Positions 35,805 to 45,728 of a stretch of DNA of 64,000 nt are shown here, one piece after another. A model generated the notes under the pieces. It did no database searches. It saw nothing but the letters and a program-made list of their open reading frames with translations, and was not told the origin of the DNA. This DNA is from Hydrogenophaga sp. (GTDB lineage Bacteria > Pseudomonadota > Gammaproteobacteria > Burkholderiales > Burkholderiaceae_C). The stretch lies in assembly GCF_014773545.1 (NCBI RefSeq), contig NZ_SDDV01000006.1, forward strand, positions 62,001-126,000, in the 5' to 3' direction. The position numbers were made by a program, and so were the translations under genes. The stretch's first letter is position 1, and every line of letters starts with the position of its first letter.

Positions 35805-36812
35805 ATGTCAAAGGTCAAACCCGCCCCACTGCCGCCCGACACCGTGATTGGCGGCTATCGCATTGTGCGCAAGCTCGCCGCCGGCGGTTTTGGCGTGGTC
35901 TACCTCGCGCTTGACACCTCGGGTCAGAAAGTGGCCGTGAAAGAATACCTGCCCTCGTCGCTGGCCGCACGCTCACCGGGCGAATTGCTGCCGGTGGTGG
36001 CGCCCGAAAAGCTCTCACTCTACCGCCTGGGCCTCAAGAGCTTTTTCGAAGAAGGCCGGGCGCTGGCGCAGATCTCGCATTCGTCGGTGGTCAGCGTGCT
36101 CAACTTCTTTCGCGAGAACGAAACCGTCTACATGGTGATGAACTTCCTGGAAGGCGCCTCCTTGCAGGACTTCATCATCACCGCGCGCGAGCAAAAAAAA
36201 CAGAAAGTGTTTCGCGAGTCGACCATTCAATCGCTGTATGACGAGGTGCTGCGCGGTCTGCGCATCGTGCACCAGCACAAGATGCTGCACCTGGACATCA
36301 AGCCGGCCAATATTTTCATCACCAACGACAACCGCGCCGTGCTGATCGACTTCGGCGCTGCGCGCGAGGTGCTGAGCAAGGAGGGCAATTTCATCCGCCC
36401 GATGTACACACCCGGCTTTGCCGCGCCTGAAATGTACCGGCGCGACTCCAGCATGGGGCCGTGGACCGATATTTATGCCATTGGCGCCTGCATTTACGCC
36501 AGCATGCAGGGCTACCCGCCGAATGACGCGCCGCAACGCCTGGAAAAAGACCGGCTCTCGCTGGCCTTGTCGCGCTTGCGTGGCGTCTATTCCGACAGCC
36601 TGATCGAGGTGGTCGAGTGGTGCATGTCGCTCGATCCGCTGTCGCGTCCGCAGTCGGTGTTTGCGTTGCAAAAAGAGCTCAGCCGCGATACCGAGCGCAG
36701 CTACACCAAGCTCACCGTGGCCGAGCGCATGCGGCTGCAATTTGACAATCTGATCACGGACGGCAAGAAGGCGGTCGGTCGAACCACGGTCGAAGGCGGC
36801 AAGGTCCGCTGA
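35805..36812 (+). CDS. Hanks-type serine/threonine protein kinase
   Basis: A 335-residue soluble kinase: glycine loop LAAGGFGVVY (residues 24-33), ATP-Lys46 in VAVKEY, catalytic loop HLDIKPANIF (Asp164, Asn169; Leu instead of Arg before Asp, so non-RD type), DFG at 182-184 and an APE-like FAAPEMY. No transmembrane segment or PASTA domain. The stop overlaps the start of a PP2C phosphatase, forming a kinase/phosphatase pair. The ATG is at 35805. Confidence 0.92.
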   Translation: MSKVKPAPLPPDTVIGGYRIVRKLAAGGFGVVYLALDTSGQKVAVKEYLPSSLAARSPGELLPVVAPEKLSLYRLGLKSFFEEGRALAQISHSSVVSVLNFFRENETVYMVMNFLEGASLQDFIITAREQKKQKVFRESTIQSLYDEVLRGLRIVHQHKMLHLDIKPANIFITNDNRAVLIDFGAAREVLSKEGNFIRPMYTPGFAAPEMYRRDSSMGPWTDIYAIGACIYASMQGYPPNDAPQRLEKDRLSLALSRLRGVYSDSLIEVVEWCMSLDPLSRPQSVFALQKELSRDTERSYTKLTVAERMRLQFDNLITDGKKAVGRTTVEGGKVR

Positions 36813-37711
36813 TGAAGTTTTCCGTCTACCAGGTCAGTCGCCAGGGTGGTCGGCCGCGCAACGAAGACCGCATGGGCTACGCCTACACCCGGGAGTCGGG
36901 GCTGCTGGTGCTGGCCGACGGCATGGGCGGTCATCCCGACGGGGCGATGGCGGCCCAACTGGCCTTGCAGACTTTTTCGGCCTACTTTCAAAAAACCGCC
37001 CACCCCACGGTGCGCGAGGTGCCAGAGTTCCTCTCCAGTGCCACCCTGGCCGCGCACCACCAAATCATTCGCTACGCGGCGGAAAAAGGCATGCTCGATA
37101 CGCCGCGCACCACCTTGGTGGCGGCGGTGGTCGAACGCAAGCACATGCACTGGGTGCATTGCGGCGACTCGCGCCTGTATCTGGTGCGCAGCGGCGAACT
37201 GCTCATCCGCACGCGTGACCACTCATACCTGGAGCAGCAAGCGCTGCTGGGTCGCAACACCCAGCAAGTCAACCGCAACATTTTGTTCACCTGCCTGGGC
37301 TCACCGGCCAAGCCGGTGCTGGATATCGGCGGTCCGGTGCACTTGCAGCAGGGGGATCGCGTGCTGCTGTGCTCGGATGGTCTTTGGAGCACGGTCAACG
37401 ACAAAGAAATCGCCTTCGAGCTGGCCTTGCATCCGCTCGAGCACGCCGTGCCTGAACTGGTCGAGCTCGCCCTCAAGCGCGGTGGGCCGCGCTGCGACAA
37501 CGTCACCGTGTTGGCAATGGACTGGCAAACGCCGGATGAATTCGAGGCCACGGGCGTGGTCCCGCAAGAGATCGACGAAGGTGTTTTTGCCTCCACCATA
37601 GAATCGGGCGAGGCCGACCCGAGTATCGAAGACCTGGACGACGCCGCGATTGAACGCTCGATCGCCGAGATCAACGAGGCGATCCGGCGCACCGCCCAGC
37701 GCAATGCCTGA
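36812..37711 (+). CDS. PP2C-family protein phosphatase
   Basis: A 299-residue metal-dependent Ser/Thr phosphatase with the metal-binding motifs RPRNEDRMG, LADGMGGHPDG (about residues 35-45), GDSRLYLVRSGEL, CSDGLWSTV and CDNVTVLAM. The acidic C-terminal tail (about residues 245-299) goes beyond the catalytic core. Start and kinase stop overlap, so synthesis is coupled. It presumably reverses the kinase's phosphorylation. Confidence 0.92.
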   Translation: MKFSVYQVSRQGGRPRNEDRMGYAYTRESGLLVLADGMGGHPDGAMAAQLALQTFSAYFQKTAHPTVREVPEFLSSATLAAHHQIIRYAAEKGMLDTPRTTLVAAVVERKHMHWVHCGDSRLYLVRSGELLIRTRDHSYLEQQALLGRNTQQVNRNILFTCLGSPAKPVLDIGGPVHLQQGDRVLLCSDGLWSTVNDKEIAFELALHPLEHAVPELVELALKRGGPRCDNVTVLAMDWQTPDEFEATGVVPQEIDEGVFASTIESGEADPSIEDLDDAAIERSIAEINEAIRRTAQRNA

Positions 37712-37727
37712 ATCCTGAGGTTTGCCC

Positions 37728-38455
<728 letters not shown>

Positions 38456-38459
<4 letters not shown>

Positions 38460-39073
38460 GGCTGGTGCTGGCTTCCAACAACGCCGGCAAACTCGCCGAG
38501 CTGCAAGCGCTGCTGGCGCCGCTGGGCGTTGAACTGGTGCCCCAAGCCACGCTGGGCATTCCCGAGGCCGCCGAGCCGCACCGCACATTTCTTGAGAATG
38601 CGCTGGCCAAGGCGCGCCATGCGGCGCGCTACAGCGGCCTGCCGGCGCTGGCCGACGACGCCGGCCTGTGTGTGGCGGCCTTTGACGGCCAGCCCGGCGT
38701 CGATACCGCCGACTACGCGACCCGCTATGGCTACCCCAGGGGCGACGCCCACAACCTGCGTGCCCTGCTGGAACAAATGGCCGCCGTGGCCGACCGGCGC
38801 GCCGCGCTGGTCAGCACGCTGGTGGCGCTGCGCAGCGCCGACGACCCGGAGCCGCTGGTGGCCAGCGGCCGTGTCGCCGGCCTGATCACCCGTGCGCCGC
38901 TGGGTGCACAGGGTTTTGGCTTTGACCCGGTGCTCTACCTGCCCGAATGCGGTCAAACCTTCGCCCAGTTGCCCGCAGAGCAAAAAAACGCCCGCAGCCA
39001 CCGTGGCCGGGCTGCGCGGCAGATGATCGAGCTCATGCGCGAGCGCTGGTTCGCGCCCGAAACGCAGCCATGA
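38456..39073 (+). CDS. rdgB: dITP/XTP pyrophosphatase (HAM1/RdgB)
   Basis: A 205-residue housekeeping enzyme hydrolysing non-canonical purine triphosphates. N-terminal [40 protein letters not shown], and [20 protein letters not shown] are family hallmarks. Overlaps both rph and hemW by four bases, so the three genes form one operon. Confidence 0.95.
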
Positions 39074-40341
39074 ACGACAACGCAGCGAATCGCAGTGCAG
39101 GGCTGGCAAGCGGCGAGCAGCCAAGCGCCGCCGACCCGAACGGCGGCAGCGAGCTTCGGCACTGGATGCGTCCGGGCACCTTGCAACTGCCCAGCCTGCC
39201 GCCGCTCTCGCTCTACATCCACCTGCCCTGGTGCCTGAAGAAGTGCCCGTATTGCGACTTCAACTCGCACGTCTGGAGCGCTGGCGGACCGGACGTGCCG
39301 CAGACGCGCTACCTGGACGCGCTGCGCGCCGACCTGGAGGCTGCCCTGCCCTTGATCTGGGGCCGCCCGGTGCACAGCGTTTTCATCGGTGGCGGCACCC
39401 CCAGCCTGTTCTCGCCCGCCGCCATCGAGCGCCTGCTGAGCGACGTGCGCGCGCGGCTGCGGCTGGACGCCGACGCAGAAATCACCTTAGAGGCCAACCC
39501 CGGCACGTTCGAGAAAGACCGCTTTCGCGCCTTTGCCCAAGCCGGGGTGACGCGCTTGTCGATCGGCGTGCAAAGCTTTGACGACACGCATCTGCGGGCA
39601 TTGGGCCGGGTGCACGACCGCGCCCAGGCGCTGGCGGCGGTACACGAAGCGGCGCAGGTGTTTGAGCACTTCAACCTCGACCTCATGTACGCGCTGCCGG
39701 GGCAGACCTTGTCGCAGTGCGAAGCCGATCTGCGCCTGGCGCTGGCGTTGCAGCCGCCGCACCTGTCAATCTACCACCTGACGCTGGAGCCCAATACCTA
39801 TTTCGCCAAACACCCGCCAGCGCTGCCGCCCGACGACGACGCCTACGCCATGCTGGACCGCTGCGTCGAACTCAGCGCTCAGCACGGGCTGCAACGCTAC
39901 GAGGTCTCGGCCTACGCCAGTGCCGCTCAGCGCTGCGCGCACAACCTGAACTACTGGCAGTTTGGCGACTACCTGGGCATAGGCGCGGGCGCACACAGCA
40001 AGCTCAGTTTTGCCCACCGCGTGCTGCGCCAGACGCGCTGGCGCGAGCCCGGCCCCTATATGGAGCGCGCCCTGGCCGGTCAGTCGGTGGCTCGCAACAC
40101 CGAGCCATCACGCGCCGATCTGGCGTTTGAATTCATGCTCAATGCGTTGCGGCTGCGCGACGGCTTTTCCCTGCGCACGTTTGGCGAGCGCACCGGCTTG
40201 CCGCTGTCGAGCATCGCGAGCGCCCTGGAACGCGCGCAGCAGCAAGGCCTGCTGGCGTGCAGCGATGCGGGCTGGGTGCAACCGAGCGCGCGCGGCTATG
40301 ATTTTTTGAGCGATTTGCAGGGCATGTTCTTACCCGATTGA
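39070..40341 (+). CDS. hemW: heme chaperone HemW (radical SAM)
   Basis: A 423-residue HemW. The radical SAM cluster CLKKCPYC (Cys 55, 59, 62) lies in SLYIHLPWCLKKCPYCDFNSH, followed by FIGGGTPSLFSP, a HemN-like core and the C-terminal HemN domain. HemW binds heme and passes it to respiratory enzymes; older annotations call it oxygen-independent coproporphyrinogen oxidase. It has a Ser/Gly-rich N-terminal extension of about 45 residues. The ATG at 39070 overlaps the rdgB stop. Confidence 0.93.
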   Translation: MNDNAANRSAGLASGEQPSAADPNGGSELRHWMRPGTLQLPSLPPLSLYIHLPWCLKKCPYCDFNSHVWSAGGPDVPQTRYLDALRADLEAALPLIWGRPVHSVFIGGGTPSLFSPAAIERLLSDVRARLRLDADAEITLEANPGTFEKDRFRAFAQAGVTRLSIGVQSFDDTHLRALGRVHDRAQALAAVHEAAQVFEHFNLDLMYALPGQTLSQCEADLRLALALQPPHLSIYHLTLEPNTYFAKHPPALPPDDDAYAMLDRCVELSAQHGLQRYEVSAYASAAQRCAHNLNYWQFGDYLGIGAGAHSKLSFAHRVLRQTRWREPGPYMERALAGQSVARNTEPSRADLAFEFMLNALRLRDGFSLRTFGERTGLPLSSIASALERAQQQGLLACSDAGWVQPSARGYDFLSDLQGMFLPD

Positions 40342-40346
40342 CAAAA

Positions 40347-40372
40347 ATGGGGGTCAGATTCCAATTTCCCCG
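40347..40372. repeat. possible fragment of a dispersed repeat
   Basis: ATGGGGGTCAGATTCCAATT followed by TCCCC resembles the GGGGTCAGA-TCCAATTT ends often seen beside REP-associated transposase genes. No transposase or second end is present here. It lies in the 80-base gap between hemW and a hydrolase gene. Confidence 0.35.
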
Positions 40373-40421
40373 ACGCTGCGCATGGCGTTTGCATGCGGAT
40401 TGAAAAAACGGAGCTGTGTTT

Positions 40422-41108
40422 ATGGGTCGATTCATTCCACTCGCGGCCGCCGACGGCTGGACTTTTACCGCCTACGAGGCGCTGCCCGCAGGCACGCCCC
40501 GTGCCGGGCTGGTCTTGTTGCAAGAGATTTTTGGCGTCAACTCGCACATCCGCTCGGTCGCCGATGCGTACGCCAGCGCCGGCTACCGGGTGCTGGCACC
40601 GTCCACCTTTTCCCGCGTGCAGACCGGCGTCGAGCTCGGCTACACAGAGGCCGACATGGGCCTTGGCTTTGGCCTGAAGACAGCGGTCGATGCCTTGCCC
40701 GAGCCGGGTGTGCTGGCCGACATTCAGGCCGCCATTGACCACGTCGGGTCGGCGGGCAAGGTGGGGATCATGGGTTTTTGCTGGGGTGGCCTGTTGAGCT
40801 GGCGCGCCGCATGCCGCCTGCAAGGCCTGAGTGCGGCGGTGTGCTACTACGGTGCCGGCATGACGGTGGCCCCCGACGCCCAGTGCCAGCCCAAGGTGGC
40901 GGTGCTGGCCCACTTTGGCGACCAAGACCCCTGGATCACACCAGCCAGCGTGGCGGCGTTCCAAGCCGCGCAGCCTGCGGTGCAGGTGCAGGTCTACTCG
41001 GCTCAGCACGGTTTCAACTGCGATCAGCGTGCATCGTTCGACGCGGGCGCGGCGCAGCTTGCGCGCGAGCGCACGCTGGCCTTCTGGGCGCAGCATCTGC
41101 AAGCCTGA
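40422..41108 (+). CDS. dienelactone hydrolase family protein
   Basis: A 228-residue alpha/beta hydrolase of the carboxymethylenebutenolidase type. The nucleophile Cys is in IMGFCWGG, the early Glu in LLQEIFGVN, the Asp in HFGDQDPW and the His in SAQHGFNC. Start at the ATG at 40422, with GGAG eight bases upstream. Substrate unknown. Confidence 0.88.
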   Translation: MGRFIPLAAADGWTFTAYEALPAGTPRAGLVLLQEIFGVNSHIRSVADAYASAGYRVLAPSTFSRVQTGVELGYTEADMGLGFGLKTAVDALPEPGVLADIQAAIDHVGSAGKVGIMGFCWGGLLSWRAACRLQGLSAAVCYYGAGMTVAPDAQCQPKVAVLAHFGDQDPWITPASVAAFQAAQPAVQVQVYSAQHGFNCDQRASFDAGAAQLARERTLAFWAQHLQA

Positions 41109-41124
41109 ATCCGGCGCCCGCCTC

Positions 41125-42411
41125 ATGCACGTCGCGATACTCGGTGCGGGCATCATTGGCGTCAGCACGGCCTGGCATTTGCTGCAACGCGGGCACAGCG
41201 TCACCGTGGTCGAGCGCCAGAGCGACGCGGCGCTGGAGACCAGCTTTGCCAATGCCGCGCAGATCTCGGTGGGTTACTGTGAGCCCTGGGCCAACCGCCA
41301 AGCGCCGCTCAAGGCGCTGCGCTGGATGCTCAGCAGCACGGCGCCCTTGCTGCTTCGCCCGCAGTTTGATCCGGCCCAGTGGCGCTGGTGCTGGCAGTTT
41401 CTGCGCCAGTGCAACGACGCCGCGTTCGAGCGCAACGTGCGGCAACTGGTGGCCCTGGGCGCGTACAGCCACGCCGCGCTGCATGAAATGGTGGCGCAAA
41501 CCGGCATCGAGTACCACCGGCTGCAGCGCGGCATTGCGCACTACTTTACCGATCAGCAATCGTTTGACGCCGCCGCTGCAGGTGCTGCCCTGATGCGGCG
41601 TTTTGGCGTGCAGCGGCAACTGCTCAGCCGCGCTGAACTGCTGCACATTGAACCCGCCCTGCTATCTTTCGGCTCTCATATCGTCGGCGGCAGCTACACC
41701 GCCAGCGACGAAACCGGCGATGCGCGCGTGTTCACGCAACAACTGGCCGCTTTGTGCGCCCAGGGTGGTGCGCAACTGCTGTATGGCCACCAGGTGCAGC
41801 GGCTGCAGGTCCAGGCGGGTGAGCTCAGGCAGGTGCAGTTGCGCGTGCAGGCCAGCGGCGCGCTTATCAGCCTGCAGGCCGACGCCTTTGTGCTGGCCTG
41901 CGGCGCCTACAGCAGCGCCCTGCTGCAATCGGTCGGGCAGCGCGTGCCGATCTACCCTGGCAAAGGCTACAGCGCCACGCTGGCGCTGCGGCGCCCGGAA
42001 CGCGCGCCCAGCGTCAGCCTGATCGACGATCCATGCAAAATTGCCGTTTCGCGTCTGGGCGATCAATTGCGGGTGGCCGGCACCATAGAGTTGGGCGGCT
42101 TTGACCTGGCGCTGCACACGCCACTGGCCAAAAAGCGCTGCGCCTTGCTGCTGCGCCGGATCGAACAGGTCTTTCCGGGCGTGGCCGACACCCGCAGTCC
42201 CGAGCAAGGGGGCGAGCCGCAGTTCTGGTGCGGCCTGCGTCCGGCTACCCCGACCAACATACCGCTGATCGGCCGCACCCGCGTCGGCAAGCTCTGGATC
42301 AACGCCGGCCACGGCACGCTGGGCTGGACGCATGGCGCGGGCTCAGGCAAGGCACTGGCCGAACTCATCAGCGGGGTAAAACCAGCTTTGAATTTCGAAT
42401 TCTCCGTCTAG
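41125..42411 (+). CDS. dadA: D-amino acid dehydrogenase small subunit-like flavoprotein
   Basis: A 428-residue FAD-dependent DAO-family oxidoreductase: dinucleotide motif ILGAGIIGVSTAWHL (residues 4-18), TSFANAAQISVGYCEPWA typical of DadA, IYPGKGYSATL, and the C-terminal IGRTRVGKLWINAGHGTLGWTHGAGSG. DadA oxidises D-amino acids to keto acids and feeds electrons to the quinone pool. Sixteen bases after the hydrolase gene. Confidence 0.9.
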   Translation: MHVAILGAGIIGVSTAWHLLQRGHSVTVVERQSDAALETSFANAAQISVGYCEPWANRQAPLKALRWMLSSTAPLLLRPQFDPAQWRWCWQFLRQCNDAAFERNVRQLVALGAYSHAALHEMVAQTGIEYHRLQRGIAHYFTDQQSFDAAAAGAALMRRFGVQRQLLSRAELLHIEPALLSFGSHIVGGSYTASDETGDARVFTQQLAALCAQGGAQLLYGHQVQRLQVQAGELRQVQLRVQASGALISLQADAFVLACGAYSSALLQSVGQRVPIYPGKGYSATLALRRPERAPSVSLIDDPCKIAVSRLGDQLRVAGTIELGGFDLALHTPLAKKRCALLLRRIEQVFPGVADTRSPEQGGEPQFWCGLRPATPTNIPLIGRTRVGKLWINAGHGTLGWTHGAGSGKALAELISGVKPALNFEFSV

Positions 42412-42420
42412 ATTTCACCC

Positions 42421-42942
42421 ATGTCGATTGCCCGCTCCAGCAGCCACCAAGCCGGTCCACCCTCTTTTTCGACGCAGGAATTTCGCGCCTCGCTGGGCAT
42501 GTTTGCCACCGGCGTGACCATCGTTACCGCGCGCAGCGCCAGCGGGGCACCGATCGGCCTGACCGCCAATTCGTTCAACGCGGTTTCGCTGCAGCCGCCG
42601 CTGGTGCTCTGGAGCCTGCGGCGCAGCGCCGGTTCGATGGCTGCGTTCTCCAACGGTCTGCACTACGCCATCAACGTGCTGGCGGCCGACCAGCAGGCGC
42701 TGGCCGAGCGTTTTGCTGCGCGCGATGGCGAGCGCTGGGCCGGTGTGGACTACCAAGACGGCAGCCACGGCGCGCCGCTGCTCGGCGGCGTGGTCGCCAC
42801 GTTCGAGTGCTTCAACCGCAGCCAGTACACCGAGGGCGACCACGTCATCTTCGTGGGCGAAGTCGAGCATTGCAGCCACCGCCCCAACGCCTCGCCGCTG
42901 CTGTTTCATGGCGGCCGCTTCTACGTCGAGCACCCGCTGTGA
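42421..42942 (+). CDS. flavin reductase domain protein
   Basis: A 173-residue FMN-binding split-barrel protein (FRASLGMFATGVTIVTARS, GLTANSFNAVSLQPPLVLWSL, FAINVLA-type strand, FVGEVEHC, PLLFHGGRFYV). Such enzymes supply reduced flavin to a two-component monooxygenase, but no monooxygenase gene is adjacent, so the partner is unknown. Nine bases after dadA. Confidence 0.88.
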   Translation: MSIARSSSHQAGPPSFSTQEFRASLGMFATGVTIVTARSASGAPIGLTANSFNAVSLQPPLVLWSLRRSAGSMAAFSNGLHYAINVLAADQQALAERFAARDGERWAGVDYQDGSHGAPLLGGVVATFECFNRSQYTEGDHVIFVGEVEHCSHRPNASPLLFHGGRFYVEHPL

Positions 42943-42977
42943 CCCGGCGCTCAGCAAGCAGCAGCGAAAATCGGCGC

Positions 42978-43997
42978 ATGAAGATTCAGCTCCTGAGTGA
43001 CTTGCACCTCGAGGCCAACACCCGTTTCGTTGCCACCCCGGCCGCGCAGGCCGATCTGTTGGTGCTGGCGGGCGACATCGGCTCTTACCAGCGGCGCAAA
43101 GACGCCAGCGTGATGGCCGAGCCCGATTGGGGTCTGCGACGGTTTTCCCCGCTGCCCCAGTACGCCGGCTGGCCGGTGCCGGTGCTGTACGTGCCGGGCA
43201 ACCACGAATACGACGCCCTCGATCTGGATTGGGCGCAGCGGCGTCTGCGCCAGACCTGCGAGCGACTGGGCATCCAGTGGCTCGAGCGCCAGACGCTGTG
43301 CGTCGGCGGCGTGCGCTTTGTTGGCAGCACGCTCTGGAGCGACTTTGACGCGCTGGCGCAGCGAGCGCCGGCGCGCCCGCGCGCGCGCGCGGCCCGGGCC
43401 GCTGCCACAGTGCAAGCGACCGATGCTGCCACGCAGCCGCTGCAGCAACGTGAAAAAGCCATGCGGGCGGCCAATTTCTACCTCGTCAAAATGGCCGCTC
43501 AGCGCCACGGCCGCCTGTTTGACGCCCAGGCCATGCGCGTGCTGGCATTGGAGTGCCAGCACTGGTTGCGCGCCACCCTCGCGCAGCCGTTTGACGGTCC
43601 GACCGTGGTGGTGACGCATTTTGCCCCGACGCTGCACAGCGCCGACCCACGCTACGCACTGGGCCCCGCAACGGCGGGTTTTTGCAACGCGCTGGACGAT
43701 TTGTTGCCGCTGGCCGACCTCTGGCTGCACGGCCATTTGCACTGTCCGACCGATCTGCAACTGGGCCGCTGCCACCTGGTGGCCAACCCACTTGGCTTTT
43801 CCGACAAGCAAGAGCAGCAGGCTTTTTTGGCGCAGCAGGTGATCGAGCTGCGCGCACCGGAGTTCGAGCGCCGAACCACAGAGACGCCTTGCACAGCGCC
43901 GTCGCTGGCGCCTGGGGTGTCTATAATCGAGTCCGAGTTTATAAGGCCTGCATCCGCCGGGCCCGACCCATACAGGCCGGGTTCGGCCACCCCCTGA
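42978..43997 (+). CDS. calcineurin-like metallophosphoesterase
   Basis: A 339-residue protein with metallophosphoesterase motifs SDLHLEAN (residues 7-14), LAGDIG, PGNHEYD, VVTHFAPT and GHLHCPTD. An Arg/Ala-rich insert lies near residues 130-155. The catalytic fold seems complete by about residue 290; the last 50 residues run through what looks like the promoter region of the next gene and may be a recent read-through extension. Substrate unknown. Confidence 0.85.
   Translation: MKIQLLSDLHLEANTRFVATPAAQADLLVLAGDIGSYQRRKDASVMAEPDWGLRRFSPLPQYAGWPVPVLYVPGNHEYDALDLDWAQRRLRQTCERLGIQWLERQTLCVGGVRFVGSTLWSDFDALAQRAPARPRARAARAAATVQATDAATQPLQQREKAMRAANFYLVKMAAQRHGRLFDAQAMRVLALECQHWLRATLAQPFDGPTVVVTHFAPTLHSADPRYALGPATAGFCNALDDLLPLADLWLHGHLHCPTDLQLGRCHLVANPLGFSDKQEQQAFLAQQVIELRAPEFERRTTETPCTAPSLAPGVSIIESEFIRPASAGPDPYRPGSATP
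43922..43927 (+). promoter_or_regulatory. candidate -10 hexamer TATAAT for the cytochrome c5 gene
   Basis: A perfect TATAAT lies 78 bases before the ATG of the cytochrome gene. No good -35 hexamer stands at the proper distance, so the assignment is tentative. Confidence 0.35.
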
Positions 43998-44004
43998 GGA
44001 CAAC

Positions 44005-44847
44005 ATGAGCGCTCCCAAGCAAGACCCCCATACCGCCCCGGCCAAGACATCCGTCCAGATGATGTGGCTGGCGATCCTTGCCTTCGTGATTCCGCTCTCC
44101 ATCATCATGGGCCTGGTCTACTTCGTCACCCTGACCGACCGACCGGCCGCCGGCGTCGTGGATGCGGAATTGGCCACGGCACAGCGCATCGCGCCGGTGG
44201 CGCGTGTGGCCATGCGCGACGCCCAACGCGTGCTGCAGACCGGAGACTTCGTCTACAGGGCGCAGTGCATGGTCTGCCATGACGCCGGACTGGCCGGGGC
44301 ACCTAAATTTGGCGACGCCGCCGCCTGGTCTGGTCGCATCGCCACCGGCTTCGAGGCTTTGATGGTCTCGGTGCTGCAGGGCAAAGGTACCATGGGTGCG
44401 CAGTCCGGTGGCGCTTTCAGTGACTTCGAGCTCGCCCGTGCGACGGTGTATCTGCTCAACGCCTCTGGCGGCAGCTTCCCAGAGCCGCAGGCGCCGGCTG
44501 GTGCGCCGGCGGCAGCGGTGACTGCGCCCGCCGTCGCACCAGCCGCAGCAGCCGCACCTGCAGCGCCCGCTGCCGCAGCAGTGCCCGCAGCGGCAGCCGT
44601 CACGGTGGCGTCGGTCGGTGCGGCGGTTTACCAGCAGTCGTGCACCGTGTGCCATGCCGCCGGCATTGCCGGTGCGCCCAAATCGGGCGACCGGACCGCC
44701 TGGGCTGGGCGCCTGGGTCTGGGTGTCGAAGGACTGACCGCCAGCGTCCTGCGCGGCAAAGGCATCATGCCGCCCCGAGGGGGCTCGACGGCATCGGACG
44801 CCGACATCAAGGCATCGGTGCAGTACATGCTGGACGCCCTCAAGTAA
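44005..44847 (+). CDS. membrane-anchored diheme cytochrome c5-type protein
   Basis: A 280-residue protein with an uncleaved N-terminal transmembrane helix (residues 20-43), then two cytochrome c5-type domains with heme motifs CMVCH (about residue 88) and CTVCH (about 213) and Met ligand regions GTMGAQSGG and GIMPPRGG. The domains are joined by a long Ala/Pro linker (about 155-195). It is likely an electron carrier between the bc1 complex and oxidases. A GAGGAC ribosome site precedes the ATG. Confidence 0.9.
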   Translation: MSAPKQDPHTAPAKTSVQMMWLAILAFVIPLSIIMGLVYFVTLTDRPAAGVVDAELATAQRIAPVARVAMRDAQRVLQTGDFVYRAQCMVCHDAGLAGAPKFGDAAAWSGRIATGFEALMVSVLQGKGTMGAQSGGAFSDFELARATVYLLNASGGSFPEPQAPAGAPAAAVTAPAVAPAAAAAPAAPAAAAVPAAAAVTVASVGAAVYQQSCTVCHAAGIAGAPKSGDRTAWAGRLGLGVEGLTASVLRGKGIMPPRGGSTASDADIKASVQYMLDALK

Positions 44848-44866
44848 GGCGGCCTGCAGCCAGTCC

Positions 44867-44891
44867 AAAAGGCCGTCCGAGACGGCCTTTT
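44867..44891 (+). terminator. Rho-independent terminator after the cytochrome gene
   Basis: AAAAGGCCGTC and GACGGCCTTTT form an 11-base stem with a CGA loop; it carries A and T runs on both sides and so works for both strands. It lies between the cytochrome gene and the convergent gene ending at 44893. Confidence 0.88.
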
Positions 44892-44892
44892 G

Positions 44893-45480
44893 TCATTTAT
44901 CCGCCGCGCCGTTGCTGCTTCGGTCTGCGCGGTCGTCTTGTCTGCTGTGCGGGCTTTTGACGTAGCCAAACAGGGTAGGCAACTCAGCCGCACCAACCGC
45001 CTCGGGCCGCCAGCGACCCGCTTGCACCGCATCGGCCGCCAGCGCCATATCGGCGCTGTGGACCAGGCCCAGACCCAGATCGCTCAGCAGATAGAGCCAA
45101 CCCGCCTCGTCGAGCAAGCATTTGTGCACCGTGGCCACGGCGCCGGTGTGGCTTAGCACGCAGCCATCGGGCTGCAAGCGCCAGATGTAGGGCGTCGCTT
45201 CCAGCTCCACGTAGACCCGCTGCGGCCCGTTCTGGAAATACCACTGCCCGGCGGCGTCGGCGGCGTAGTTGCGCTGGATGAACGCAATCAACTTTTCGTG
45301 CTGCAGCCGCGTCCCTTTGCTGGCGGGGCTGGCTGCACCCGCTGCGCCGGTGAATGCGCCGCTGGCTTGGGCGTGTGCGTCGCGCAGATACCAGTGGCCG
45401 TTGCGATCGAGCCCAAGCCAGCCGCAGCAGTGCGGCACAGCAGGCCATTTGATCAATGCCGCCTTGACGATGTCGTCCAT
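44893..45480 (-). CDS. conserved Burkholderiales protein of unknown function
   Basis: A 195-residue soluble protein beginning MDDIVKAALIKWPAVPHCCGWLGL and containing WYFQNGPQRVYVELEATPYIW and HTGAVATV. These segments define a conserved Burkholderiales family annotated with a DUF number (I believe DUF2944 or DUF2946; the label is uncertain). The start at 45480 is the family start. Function unknown. Confidence 0.8.
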   Translation of the reverse strand: MDDIVKAALIKWPAVPHCCGWLGLDRNGHWYLRDAHAQASGAFTGAAGAASPASKGTRLQHEKLIAFIQRNYAADAAGQWYFQNGPQRVYVELEATPYIWRLQPDGCVLSHTGAVATVHKCLLDEAGWLYLLSDLGLGLVHSADMALAADAVQAGRWRPEAVGAAELPTLFGYVKSPHSRQDDRADRSSNGAADK

Positions 45481-45488
45481 GAAAAACC

Positions 45489-45727
45489 TCATAACTGCGC
45501 CAGCAGCCAGCGGCCCACCGCCTGCGGCATAGCGAGTGTGTGAGCAGGCAAGGCGGGAAAGCCCACGTGTCCGCCCTGATCGGGTTGCCACAGTGTGACG
45601 CAAGAGGCTACGTCCTGCGCCCGAGGCAGTGATGCAGCGGGAACAAAAGGGTCATTGCGCGCATTCAGCGCCAGCGCCGGCACCCGAATGCAGGCCAGCA
45701 GCGGTTTGGCCGCAGCGCGCGTCCAAT
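45489..45727 (-). pseudogene. C-terminal remnant of a YheT-like alpha/beta hydrolase
   Basis: The minus-strand frame reads YWTRAAAKPLLACIRVPALA, LNARNDPFVP and GGHVGFPALP and then stops, which matches the last third of YheT-type hydrolases, including the acid and the catalytic His (GGHVGF). The frame is cut exactly at the edge of an inverted-repeat element (45729), and no 5' part is found on the other side. The nucleophile Ser region is lost. Confidence 0.8.
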
Positions 45728-45728
45728 A

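Noticed and set aside
44480-44620. Low-complexity GCC/GCA-rich stretch
   Set aside because: It encodes the Ala/Pro linker between the two heme domains of the cytochrome.
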